From Litoditis marina (lineage: Eukaryota; Nematoda; Chromadorea; Rhabditida; Rhabditidae), in the NCBI GenBank assembly GCA_964036275.1, contig OZ038436.1, positions 18,441,904 through 18,505,903 on the forward strand: DNA of 64,000 nt, written 5' to 3'. The translations under genes and the position numbers were made by a program. The notes below the pieces were generated by a model. It searched no databases. It worked only from the letters and a program-made list of their open reading frames with translations, and had not been told where the DNA came from. Below are positions 41,800 through 52,166 of the stretch, piece by piece; the stretch's first letter is position 1; every line of letters begins with the position of its first letter.

Positions 41800-41850
41800 A
41801 TGGGGTTTTCTATACGCTCTTTCAAAGGGTTTTTGGTGTGCCTACTTCAC
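41800..41850 (+). pseudogene. Orphan first exon encoding a signal-peptide-like start
   Basis: ATG at 41800 opens MGFSIRSFKGFLVCLLH and is followed by a perfect gtaagt donor at 41851. TATATAA lies about 95 bp upstream. No in-frame continuation could be recognised on the plus strand before the opposite-strand gene at 43393, and a foldback element begins 140 bp downstream. It could be a gene start cut off by insertion, a first exon of a very short secreted peptide, or chance. Confidence 0.35.
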
Positions 41851-41991
41851 GTAAGTCTTTCTTTAATCGAATAAGAATAGTATAATAGATTTATCTACAG
41901 TATAATAAGACAGTCACATGGTAGAGGAAGAGAGAGAGAGAGAGGAGATGAGGAATGAGAGCTCCGAAGAGCGGAGGATAGGCTCTAAGAG

Positions 41992-42462
41992 AATTAGTAT
42001 AAAAAACAAGTGTGAAATAGATTGATTTTTTCTCATTCAAGTGTATGAGAAATAGAAAAGAAGTTCCATATAATTTAAATGGAGATGAAAATCTGATCTC
42101 ACATTCTCGAAAAGTCTTGTCCGAAGTTTGGGGTTGTGCTGCGTGTACATTGTGTAAGTTCGCTCGTTCAAGTTTTATAGTTGTACGGTGTTGATGTTGC
42201 TGTTTTCCGTTACGTGAGTAACTTTTGTAATGAGAGGATTGCCGACAGATCTGCTGTTCCGATCAAAATTTTATTGGTTTGAAAATCGCTCGCAGTTACG
42301 GCTCGATCGTCAAATCACCCTTCAAATCACCCTACTTTGAAGAATGCGAGATCAAATTTTCATCTCCATTTAAATTGTATGGAACTTCTTTTCTATTTCT
42401 CATACACTTGAGTGAGAAAAACTAATCGGTCTCTCTTTCACACTAGTTTTTTTATACTAATT
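41992..42462. repeat. Foldback element with ~120-bp arms
   Basis: Left arm about 41992-42109 and right arm about 42342-42462 are reverse complements with moderate divergence; the shared core is ccatataatttaaatggaga on the left and tctccatttaaattgtatgg on the right. The loop is about 230 bp and has no reading frame of note. Confidence 0.85.
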
Positions 42463-43392
42463 GATCTTGTTTTCTATATTTCTGAAAAAAAATTCTCCAC
42501 TTATCAGCAAAACATCTCAATTTATAATGGTACATCCCACTTTTAACATTAATACCACTTTTTAGTGAACTTAGTGACAATCCATTACATTCAATGGACA
42601 ATTTCTTCGTTTTTCTGGCGACCAATGTGACATAACCAGCAATATTGATCTCTAAAAAGAGAAAAGACGCAGTTTTTTTTGCAACTACTAGAAACTGGAG
42701 AAGGTTATCATGTATATAACAAAAATTTATGAGAAAACATTAAAAATTGATCAACCAACCATCAATCACCAGGTACAATAACCACGCAAAATGGCGCCCC
42801 AACCGAGCCGGACATTTTCGCTGCACACGGACAGGGACATGAATGAGGCCATTTTGGCGAAACAAGATTCTACACAACTTTGCCCAAACACAATGAATTG
42901 ATTCGAAATTTCGAACATATATAGAACTTTCTTTCTTCTATCTTTCTTTTTTTCCAGATCAAAACTCTAATCGACCCTTTTTCAAAGCCAGCGATTCCTG
43001 TGATGAAAAACTAATCTTCGCGCACGATATATCAAACAAACACGAGCACAAACAGAATGTTTCGTTCAAATTTTTTTTCAAAGATCAGATGTTATAAAAA
43101 GAAGAAGTTGACAAAACCCTCATGCGCGAAAACTCCATTCATGAATCGCATTACAAAATCAGCAAAGTGCTCCATCTCTGCGACTAATTGTTTACGATCC
43201 TGATCATGAATGGAAAAGAAGCAACAAAGGAAATCATAAACGGTTTAAAAACACTACAGAGGGAGATTTGAATGAAATCTACAAGCAAAACACGATTACA
43301 TACATTACCACAGGCTACAGAATACATGACACAAGAGGGGACAAACAGAAGTAAACATGATGGGACTAGATACAAGGTAGATGATGGTGGGA

Positions 43393-46300
43393 CTACTGGT
43401 CTTCCCGTTCGCTCTCTTGTCCACGTGAATGTGCTCTGGAAAGGGCTGCAGCTCCACCATTCATGTCGAGACCTGCAAACTTGAACAATTAGTCTAGTCA
43501 TAGCAAGTTGAGTTTGTTTACTGCAATCCTTACACCTAGCAAATCGAATCATGACTACTAAGCGTAACGTTTCAAAAATTGACAGATATCTACTGTTTTT
43601 CCGGATTAGTGTTGGTTTTCGCAGGTCGTACAGTTGCGAAAAACCCAATGTTTGTGTGTTTGTATGTTTGTCAAGCTCCAAACTTGTGCTGGAACGTCCG
43701 CAAGTGAAAAACTCATGGACAAGTGAATTGAAAACATCGATGTAAGTAACAGTCCTATTCAAGGCTCATACAACCGAATTCACCGCAGATTCTAGATAAA
43801 TCTAAGATAAAATGATGCTCACGTCGATTTACCCGACCGGAGGGCAGAGGAGGGGCGTCCAAGCGACGTCTGGTGGACGACGCGGACGGGCAGCGAATAC
43901 CATGGGTCGATCCCAGAGGAAACCTTAAACAACATGTCGAAAAGTGAACAGCATGGATGTACCCGAAATCTACCTTCTGAACCCCAAAATGCGAAAGCTC
44001 GTAAAGTACATGAAGAAATTGTGAAAATCCCATCGTAAAGCATGACTATTTCTGAGGGAAAATTCTGACAAATGAGGGAACGGAATGAAGAATACTTCAA
44101 CTTATTTGAAACTCTCACATTGGGCATGTACTAGAAGCGATACAGTCATTAAACGTTTCCCTTCACGGCTCCGACAGAGGTAGACCAAGTTATTATTTGA
44201 ATTGTGTACCTGGGAGAAGGTCCCTGCTGGATGGGCGTGGCCTGTCGCGCGGCGGTGGGATGGTGGCGAGTCAGCAGAGGCTCAATGTCGACTCGTACTC
44301 GAGGCGCCTGAGAACAAAGGTTGGGTACTTGTGAAAGGAAGATACAATAAATAGTCAGAACAAATAAATACGCTATCACATTACAGTACACTGATAACAA
44401 CTATACCGAGTGCACAGCTCACGCCAGATTTACGTTCAATCAGACAGACAGCAATCAAGAAAAATTTGAGTTTGGTTTGCAGTTTAGAATCACAAATCGT
44501 AATTTGGAGTTACGACTCTCGAACCGCGTCTACCAATAGAAGATGGTCTCACCGGAACGGCCTTTTCATTCGGTTGACTTCTTGTGGGGAGACTGGCGCC
44601 ACGGAGCAGCAGACGGGGAGTGTTCGGCATCGTCAGTGTCGTCCGTACTGGCGTTTTCCCCTGAAAAGAGATTATCATCAATAAATGAACATTTTCCTAG
44701 AAAAACACACAGTCCCTCCTAAAACCACAGAAATGTGTGGCGGTGATGAAGCTGTTTCAATGGAAAATCATCAAATTCCACAATATTTCACTATCAAACT
44801 ACCGAAAAATGTCGTGGTTTTCGTCATTTGGCAGAAAAAAGCACATTCTTGGTTTTTTTCGGTGGGAAAAGTTGACACAGAGAAAAAACTGACCGAAGGG
44901 GCGGGGTATTGGCGGAGCTGGCTGCACGACTGTCCCTCTCTCGGTCTAATGACCGATGACCGCGGAGGGAGTTCTGAGGCCTAAACGAGTACTAGTAATT
45001 AATCCATTTATATACTGAATGATAAAACACATTGTCAGGTTAATGAATTGAAGTATCCGCAAGAAGCCAAACTTGTTTTTCGGTACAACTTCGGGACTGA
45101 ACAGCTTACCCAGGAAGAGCATCTTGGAATTAGTTATAACAAAACCAAATTAGAAAAAAAACCACAAGAAAAACGCTCAAAGAAGGACGATTATGTGGTC
45201 CAATCGCAACGGTTCAGTCCTTTAAACTGCAATACATTTTTCAATTGCAGTTTAAAGGACCGTTGACACGAAATTGGTCCACGTAATCGTTCTTCTTTAA
45301 AACAAGAAGTAAACAAGAAAGTACCTTGTGAATAGTGCTCCCAAACGCCACATCGTAAGTGCGGGGTCCCACAGTTGAAGATGACCGGAAAACCCGGACT
45401 GGCGTAGGACGGCTGGCCGGCTGTAAATGATGAATAAGAGAGGGGCCGAATCTTCGTGATTTTCACGGCGATACAAGATATTTGGGTTGATAAGGCGATA
45501 CAAGATATTTACAAAATATTTAGGATACAATATATTCAGTTCAAGATAGGTTTTTTGAATATACAACGCAGATGAACAAAATCGTTTGATTTACAATTGA
45601 TTCTTCAATTGACAAGCGATCACAAATTTCGACCGAAAAGAGAGGATTCAAACTGAACAGGATAGGGTAACATACGCAGTCAAGACCTATTTTGAGAAGA
45701 ACATACCCCATAAACCGCACAATGAATCATAGATAAAGAATTCTGTCTGTTATCCAAAAATAAAACAAAAAACACTAATATCCATCATACTTTCAAAAGT
45801 CCATACTTCCTTGTTAAGAATATGCTAGAACGACCACAACAGGTTTCTTTATACATTTCTACTTTTTTCTCCGGTTTCAATCGGATTTTGAATTCATTTC
45901 TGCTATAATTCTGGCAAGTCGAATATTCAACGAACCCTCGAACCAGCCTGTCTCCTGGGTGCTGGTCCCGCCGGAATTCCTCGACGCACCGTGTTGCGCG
46001 ATGAGCGAGTCGCCCCCACGGCCGGTCCCGGCCCTTGATCCGGAATGTTCCTGAAAGTGAATGGAGTGGAATAGAGAAACCACAATCGAAACCATGGTGT
46101 GAAAACTACTATGCGGACGAGAGAGCACTTCGAAATTGTACTTAGGGCAACATGCCTGAGATTTTCAGTTTGGAAAAAGAGCCGTTGGCACAGTTTCAGT
46201 TTTGAACCAACTTGTGCTTGTTTTTGTCATACGTTGTATTATATATATCATACGGCATATATCAAACGTTTCTATTTTAGCAAAAATTTCTGAAATCAAA

Positions 46301-46509
46301 CTGCAAATAACACCTGATTCTTCACGTTCCCATCACGTGACAAATTTTGTATCCACGGACAAATAAGCACAATAATAATACCTTGGCGAGCGTTCCCTGC
46401 CGGCGTCCTCTCTCCTCGAATCGGATTCCAATGTCGGGGGAGCTGGAAAAAAACTATTAAAGAAAAATATATTCGAATCCATAATATTAAAAGCAGAAGA
46501 GATGGAGTA

Positions 46510-46540
<31 letters not shown>

Positions 46541-46541
46541 A

Positions 46542-46585
<44 letters not shown>

Positions 46586-46689
46586 GGCAAAAAAAATTAA
46601 TTTTACTCACCAAATAGAAGCTTGCGTGGTGCGACTGACTTCAATCCACGTCCAAGCACAGACGACTGAGACTCCTCGGAAGAGGGCAT
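43393..46689 (-). CDS. Basic, disordered 274-residue protein, unknown
   Basis: Exons (minus): 46611-46689, 46382-46442, 45936-46050, 45325-45420, 44894-44980, 44553-44660, 44210-44307, 43823-43923, 43393-43472; 825 nt with all phases matching. It begins MPSSEESQSSVLGRGLKSVA and is rich in Arg, Ser, Pro and Thr throughout (TPVRTTLTMPNTPRLLLRGA; SSTRRRLDAPPLPSGR), with SP and TP dipeptides that could be kinase sites. No globular domain, signal peptide or membrane segment is seen. The composition fits a chromatin, cytoskeleton or RNA-associated linker protein, but that is only a guess. ctgtttcag/a precedes the ATG, again like a trans-splice acceptor. Introns carry the 120-bp element and a long GA tract. 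Confidence 0.72.
45177..45301. repeat. 120-bp palindromic element, copy 4 of 5
   Basis: Begins tcaaagaaggacgattatgt and ends gtccacgtaatcgttcttct; intronic in the basic-protein gene. Confidence 0.88.
46514..46590. repeat. (GA)n-rich tract
   Basis: Nearly pure purine strand made of GA and GAAA units, in the first intron of the basic-protein gene. A similar tract is at about 48450-48570 in the MSP intron. Confidence 0.9.
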
Positions 46690-48076
46690 TCTGAAACAGA
46701 TGAATAAATAATATAGGATATAAATTTGACTTGGAATAGTGAAAATAGACTGCAATGCAAAGTTTTTATATTTTTTATATTTTTGTATTATTTTTGTATT
46801 GTATTTTATTTCTCTTTATGTTTTTGCACAGTTCCTAAAAATTTAAAATGCCAATTACATTCTTACAAGAGAAACAGAGTCACAAAGGGCAAATGCAAAT
46901 GTTCATCGAAACACTGCCTAAAGTACTGACGAGACAGACTACAAAGTACAAACACCATATAGACAGAGATGGGTCTGTTCCCAACAAAGCTCATGTGATA
47001 GAAAACAAGAACCCGTAAAATTCGAAGGTTTCGGTAAAACAACAATTGTTTATGTATTTGTAGTAGCAAACGTAACGGGAAAACAGAGAACGAAAGTAGT
47101 TTTACGTAGCGTATTCCAAGTAACGGAGCAGTAAGAAAACGTTACGTGGTTTGTGCAGCAATTATGACAACAGCGAAAACTTGGAGAGAGAGGTACATTG
47201 AGTACACTTAGTATTACAATTGTTTATTCTATTCTATTCTATTCTATTATTTGAATGGGGAGGTAATAAAGTTTATGGAACAGTAAATGATGACATTAGG
47301 AATGATTGGAGTGGTCAGTGGTTGGAGGAAGTGGGCGGGGCGTATTGGAGATCAAAACAGATACTCGTCGCTGATTGGGCGAGCAATAGATCAAAACATC
47401 AAACTACAACTAGCGCCCGCGCAAATAAGTGAAAGAAAGATTAAAAGATTCGATATATTAGATATTAAAATTGAAAAACAATATGAATTTCAAGTAGAAC
47501 TTACACCTGATTCTTCATAGATGGGTTTTAATGAAAACTTCAGGAACCTTTTCGAAATCAATTTTTTTCTTTTTTTCTTTTTTTTTGTTTTTTTTTTCTT
47601 ATTAAAATTATTTCGGGAACTTTTCAGAAATATAATTTATCAGTTCTGAACACACAAGTAAATTTCCGTCTTCAGTTGGTGTATTGTGAAGTCAAGTTAC
47701 CCAAGTTACCATCACAGGCAAGTCGGAATCTCTCGAAAAGAATATGTTGACTACAAATAGGTTTCAGTTTATGACGTCGTAATATGAGCGTTCGTGACAT
47801 TCCTTCAGTTTTTGGTTGAGTTTTTCTATTATGTAACGATTATTTGCTCATTTTTCACTTCTTTTAATATTATTACTTCCGAAACTAACTGGTATAGTAC
47901 TTTTTTAAAGTTTCTCTGGTTGCATATACAGCCAAGTTTCTGGTTTCACCCAGTTATTACCCAAAACCGATCCCTTCAAAGTAATTAGGCTCTTGATCAC
48001 TTCTTGCCTAAAAACATTTCTGTCAGGGGCGATAACTCGTTGAGTAAACAACAACATTGACGAGATACATCTTTAT
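46690..48076. other. AT-rich intergenic region
   Basis: No gene is supported. There is a (TTCTA)n run near 47223-47250, a poly-T stretch at about 47560-47605 and a partial GTAGTTTGATC-type end near 47400. It should hold the basic-protein promoter and the MSP 3' flank. Confidence 0.5.
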
Positions 48077-48680
48077 TCAAGGGTTGTACTCGATGGGGAG
48101 GTTCTTTCTGCGGACCATTCCGTCTCCCTGGAACCATTCCCTGCGGAACTGCTTGGCAGCTCCATCGGGAGTGTTGGTCCACTCGATGGTGATACGGTCG
48201 TTGTTGGTGTCCTCCTGTCCGTAGGCGAAGGCGTCGCAAGACACAGCCATGAGGATGGCCTCCTTGGGGTCGAGAACTCCGCTTCCGGGGTCAACACCAA
48301 GACGCTTCATGTTGGTCGTCTTGATGGCCCATCCGATACGGCGAGCAGAGGTATTGGTGATCTGGAAAAGTGAGATTAAAATAAGAGAATAAGGTAGAAG
48401 TGAAAAGTAAAAGACAAAGAGAAACAGAAAGTGATAGAGAAACAGACGAAAAAAGACGCAGAGAGAGACACTAACAGACGGAGAAAAAAGAAGGGAGAGA
48501 GAAAGAGAGAGAGAGGGAGAGAGATGAGAGAAAGATAAAGAGAGGAAGAGAAAGGAACAGTGAGAGAGGAAGAGTTTTTACCTTGATGTGGTAGGTGTGC
48601 TTGTCATCATAGGGGGCGTTGAAGACGATCTTCGTGCCAGGCTGGGTGTTGATATCTCCGGGAGGTACAGATTGGGCCAT
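48077..48680 (-). CDS. Major sperm protein (MSP), 127 aa
   Basis: MSP polymerises to drive crawling of amoeboid nematode sperm and is also released as an oocyte maturation signal. Two exons (minus): 48582-48680 and 48077-48361. The chain has the usual 127 residues including Met: [20 protein letters not shown] at the start, [19 protein letters not shown] in the immunoglobulin-like fold, and [19 protein letters not shown] at the end. The MSP start is near-invariant between nematodes, so identification is certain. TATAAAA lies about 40 bp upstream, and unlike neighbours there is no acceptor before the ATG, so a short untrans-spliced leader is likely. The 220-bp intron carries a GA-rich tract. 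AATAAA overlaps the stop codon. Confidence 0.97.
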
Positions 48681-48717
48681 TGCTGCTGCGATGTGACTAA
48701 CCAACCAATCCAACCGG

Positions 48718-48724
48718 CTTTTAT
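48718..48724 (-). promoter_or_regulatory. TATA box of the MSP gene
   Basis: GGGTATAAAAGCC on the minus strand, about 38 bp before the MSP start codon. The spacing leaves a leader of roughly 10 bases if initiation is at the usual distance. It is the clearest core promoter in the window. Confidence 0.7.
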
Positions 48725-49289
48725 ACCCGGAAAACTGTATGCTAATGAGCAACGTCTCAACGCGTTTCACAGAAAGGACACCTCCTTGGAAACGTTCGTT
48801 TCTTTTCCGTGTGGTTTGCCCAGTTCCCAACATGTTGGTTTCAACCATTTATCGCTGGTTGCGTTTTGCATTCGGTGTGTTCGAAAACAGTTGCTCACGA
48901 TTTTGATGAAAAACTGAGGAAAATGCTCAACATGATTAATTTTTGAACCATTTTCCGAAAGCGAACCAGTAGCGTACCGCCGTATCACGGGTTTACACAA
49001 ATCATATGGCCAATAGCAAAGGGGAAGACGCTCGACAAAATAAATCGTATTCATCAGTACTGAGATCACTACAATCACAAGTAGTACAATACAATACAAT
49101 ACAATAGAAGCTTTATTTATTTACCGTATTACTGAGTGTCGTGTGAAGGTGTTGTTGGCGTCAAAAGGGCGCTGGGAGTAATACCAGCTGAACGGTTTCA
49201 GTTAACAATGTCAGCCGCAGAACCAAGTTATGTCTGGTTTTACCAGATATATTTGTCACACCCTCGTCCCCTTGGGAACATTGACTTTT

Positions 49290-49625
49290 ACCCCCCATCT
49301 TTCTGAAATTGTACTGCGTTTGGGGAATTGTAGTTTGACCCCCCCCCACCGGGCGAGGGGGGGGGGGTGATAATTCAATTTATCATCTGCAATACAAACG
49401 TTTGAGGGTGGCGGTGAAAAGGTAAACATTTCCGGTATTGAAGTTCAGCCCCCCACTTGTTGAAGTTCGACCCCCCCCCCACCATTGAAGTTCTACCCCC
49501 CGCCGATCCAGGTGGGGGGTAAATACTAAATGTCGAAGTTGATTTTTGACCCCCCACCTCTCCTACATTTTCAGGTTTCAGCTTCGGGGGGGGGGGGGGA
49601 GCCATCCAAAGTGGGGGGCAATTTT
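49290..49625. repeat. Cytosine/guanine-tract minisatellite-like region
   Basis: At least eight runs of 5-12 C or G occur, with recurring spacers attgaagttc and ccccccacc. Both strands have four or more G-runs within short distance, so G-quadruplex formation is plausible. Tract lengths may be unreliable because of sequencing. Confidence 0.75.
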
Positions 49626-49941
49626 CCCGAAACGTCTGAACCCCTCTGAACTCACTTGCATGATCTACTTCGGATTAAAATTAGCATTCCGTGTTCTTTC
49701 ACATATCGTAAAACCTGCAGGCGACACGGGCAATTCGAATCGACTTGTTTGTCTTTATATCGTTTTCGAGGTCTAGTAGCCATAAACACGTTTTGTTTAA
49801 CTTTCTGCCCATATTTTTTGTCGAATGCGTTTCACAAGAACAAGATCGCACAACAGAAGCCTCAGATTCACAGTGTGCTGATTCCCATAATGTGCCAGCG
49901 AGAGAAGGCAGGAAACACCGTTAGTCCATTTATTGTGTGAT

Positions 49942-50747
49942 CTACTTTTTGGCGGCGGCGTGTGACTTGGTGTTGGCCCCGTGTTTGTCCTTGTATCCGG
50001 CCTTCAGAAGGTCCAGTTCGTCCTTCCATTGGAAGGCAGCTCCGGCATTGACTGCCACCGCTATATCATCCATATCGTCTTTCGGAATGGGCACCGATGT
50101 CACCTGAAAGTATCGATTGTTTGTACTGTACAAAATAATATTTTCAGTTGTTGTTTTGTCACTAAAACAACATGCCTAAGTTGTCATAAAGTCAAATAAC
50201 AAACATATCATAATAAAAAGTAAAGGTACATTTGTAGTATTGTTCCAGTGTACTTTGAGCTCAGTGTGAATGTTGTGTTGTGTTGACTGATCGAACTGCA
50301 AGGTAATTGTGACCACTCTCTTGTCTAACAAGGTAAGGCCGTGGAGTTGAAAGGAACATATGAATAGCCTGGTTTGGTACTTCTGAATAACACTATCGTT
50401 CTTTATGAACCAATAGAGAACACAATTCAAACGAGAAGGTTTCTGAACTATACGGTTCGTTAATTCCAAAGTAGGCTCATACATTGTTTGTTGCCCCATA
50501 TCGCAGTGTTTGTAGTTTGCTCCCGTTGCTTTTTGGTCCAAATTTGTGAATCGCGGCGCGTTTCGAGATTTAACTACAACAATCATTTGAACACGCAATG
50601 GTAATTGGAAGGGGAAACGTAATTCACCTTTGGGGCATTGTTGGCAGTACTCTTCTTCTCCTTCTCTTTAGTTTCTTCGGTAACAGTGGCGGAGAATGTT
50701 ACGCGTTTCTTGCTCACTTCACCGGGAGCACTCATGATCGACGACAT
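49942..50747 (-). CDS. Unknown 93-residue hydrophilic protein next to MSP
   Basis: Two exons (minus): 50628-50747 and 49942-50103; 282 nt. It starts MSSIMSAPGEVSKKRVTF, has a Lys/Glu-rich segment (EETKEKEKKS) and a conserved-looking second half (DDIAVAVNAGAAFQWKDELD), and ends HAAAKK. No signal peptide or membrane segment. The intron is 524 bp and holds a GTAGTTTGATC element. gtgttttcag/aa before the ATG is trans-splice-like. The same strand and closeness to the MSP gene make a sperm role possible, but I do not recognise the family. Confidence 0.72.
50508..50580. repeat. GTAGTTTGATC palindromic element
   Basis: Begins gtttgtagtttgctcccgtt and ends gagatttaactacaac; intronic in the 93-residue protein gene. 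Confidence 0.75.
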
Positions 50748-52166
50748 TTCTGAAAACACAACGACATCATACAGATATGTATACGAATATGTTGGTTCAA
50801 TAACCACATCTCAGTAAAATGTACTGCCAATCCAGTAATTCAAATTTGTGGTACACTATGGTGGGTTGGAAATTACGGTAGAATCTAAATTTATATTTAC
50901 CTTCAAAACCATAACATGCTGTATAAAAAGTGCACCTATTAATGGGGAAGATGTTCAACTTTTTTTTTGGATAAGTTCACTGATCGCTCCGACGAAATCA
51001 GTCAAAAAAAACTCACCAACCGGTTCGAGTAGGGAAATTAGTTAAACTGAAGAATTGGCCATGATGGTACGTGGCGGAAACGCCGTATACGCGTTTGGTT
51101 GGAAAACAGAGTTGGTCAGGAAGAAATGGCAAGACGATACGATCTTGATAACAAGTCACTTTCCTAGAATCAATTTGTCCTAACTCTCACCACATTAAGA
51201 TCCAAAAATTCAACAGCATATTGTTGATTGAGTCGAACACTGTCATGTTTATACGTTCTACAACATGAAGTATCATCTAATTATCAATATGCAGAGGTGA
51301 TCTCGATTTCAACTTGCTGAGTGACCATATCATCTGTGGAATTAGAAGAGATTTTTTTACCGTTTAATTCGCGCTTCATTACGCTTTGTTGTAAGGATAT
51401 CTCAGCAGTCGCATGTCCCAGGGACATGAACGGGACGTCTCATGTCCTGGTACTGTCCCGGGACGGTACCAAGAATTACGGTAGAAATGGAGCAGATCTG
51501 CATAAATGATGACTAAAATTCTCCTCGATCCTAACTTTTATATGCAAATCTGCTCCATTTCCACCGTAATTCTTGGTACCGTCCCGGGACAGTACCGGGA
51601 TGTGGGACGTACCGTTCTTGTCCCTGGGACATGCAGTCGCCCGAGATGGTAAATACTGCTCCAATGCGAACAGACCGCAAAAACCGTGACGCGCTCTTCG
51701 TAGTTAGAAGACCGCATGATTCAAATTCTAGATTCGTCTGGAACTTGCTATTGCTGTCTTTTAAACCACTATTTTGTCATATGAACTCATTTTGAAATTT
51801 ATTTTCTAGTTCACAATCGTCCTATAATCGAAAAGTGCCAGATGTGTAGGACTGTCCGGTACTTTTTTGACCGTCCGTAGACACACTTATTGTTCGAATT
51901 GTTTCGTTCATCGCTTAATTGCTACTCAGAAAGATTGTGAAAAGAAGCATGAATGGAAGAATGCACAATTGATTAATAATTCGTGTTTAAAAGCGTACTA
52001 GCTTACAGCCGTCCGTCCACTTAAGCTTTTTAGGAAGGCCTTCTTCTTTCCCTTCTTGTGTAATTAAGTAAGTAATCTGCATGAAGTCAATGCTTTTGTT
52101 GATCATGTATTCAAAACTGTTGGTGAATGTGGTTGTCGAATGGGTATACAACCTTCCTATTTGCAG
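50748..52166. other. Divergent intergenic region with a TCCCGGGACATG element
   Basis: Between the 93-residue protein (minus) and the HSPBP1-like gene (plus). Apart from the palindromic element at 51401-51646 no feature is recognised. It ends in tatttgcag at 52166, a likely trans-splice acceptor adjacent to the next ATG. Confidence 0.55.
51401..51646. repeat. TCCCGGGACATG palindromic element, copy 2 of 2
   Basis: Same element as 20838-21055 with an extra inner block (gtctcatgtcctggtactgt). Ends ctcagcagtcgcatgtccca and tgggacatgcagtcgcccgag. Confidence 0.9.

Larger units (their letters stand above)
40502..43392. other. Intergenic region with promoter-like sequence and a foldback element
   Basis: Upstream region of the pepsin-inhibitor-like gene (minus). 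It includes G-rich tracts at 41520-41560, TATATAA at 41701-41707, a short orphan coding-like exon at 41800-41850 and a foldback at 41992-42462. From 42470 to 43392 the DNA is AT-rich with no recognised exon. Confidence 0.55.
48681..49941. other. Intergenic region with C/G homopolymer blocks
   Basis: Contains a second (AATAC)n run at about 49083-49107 (the first is at 4228-4257 in the PPP4R4-like gene) and, at about 49280-49625, repeated CCCCCC tracts separated by ttgaagttc-like spacers. No gene is supported. Confidence 0.6.

Noticed and set aside
39340..44765. CTGTTTCA motifs near 39347 and 44752, like the upstream motif of nematode 21U-RNA genes
   Set aside because: An eight-base word is expected about twice by chance in 64 kb on two strands, and there is no cluster.
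46333..46613. Long Leu/Ser/Phe open frames in the GA tract
   Set aside because: They are the complement of a simple purine repeat inside an intron.
47220..47520. Overlapping 70-77 codon frames
   Set aside because: They span a pentanucleotide repeat and part of a GTAGTTTGATC element; no gene signals.
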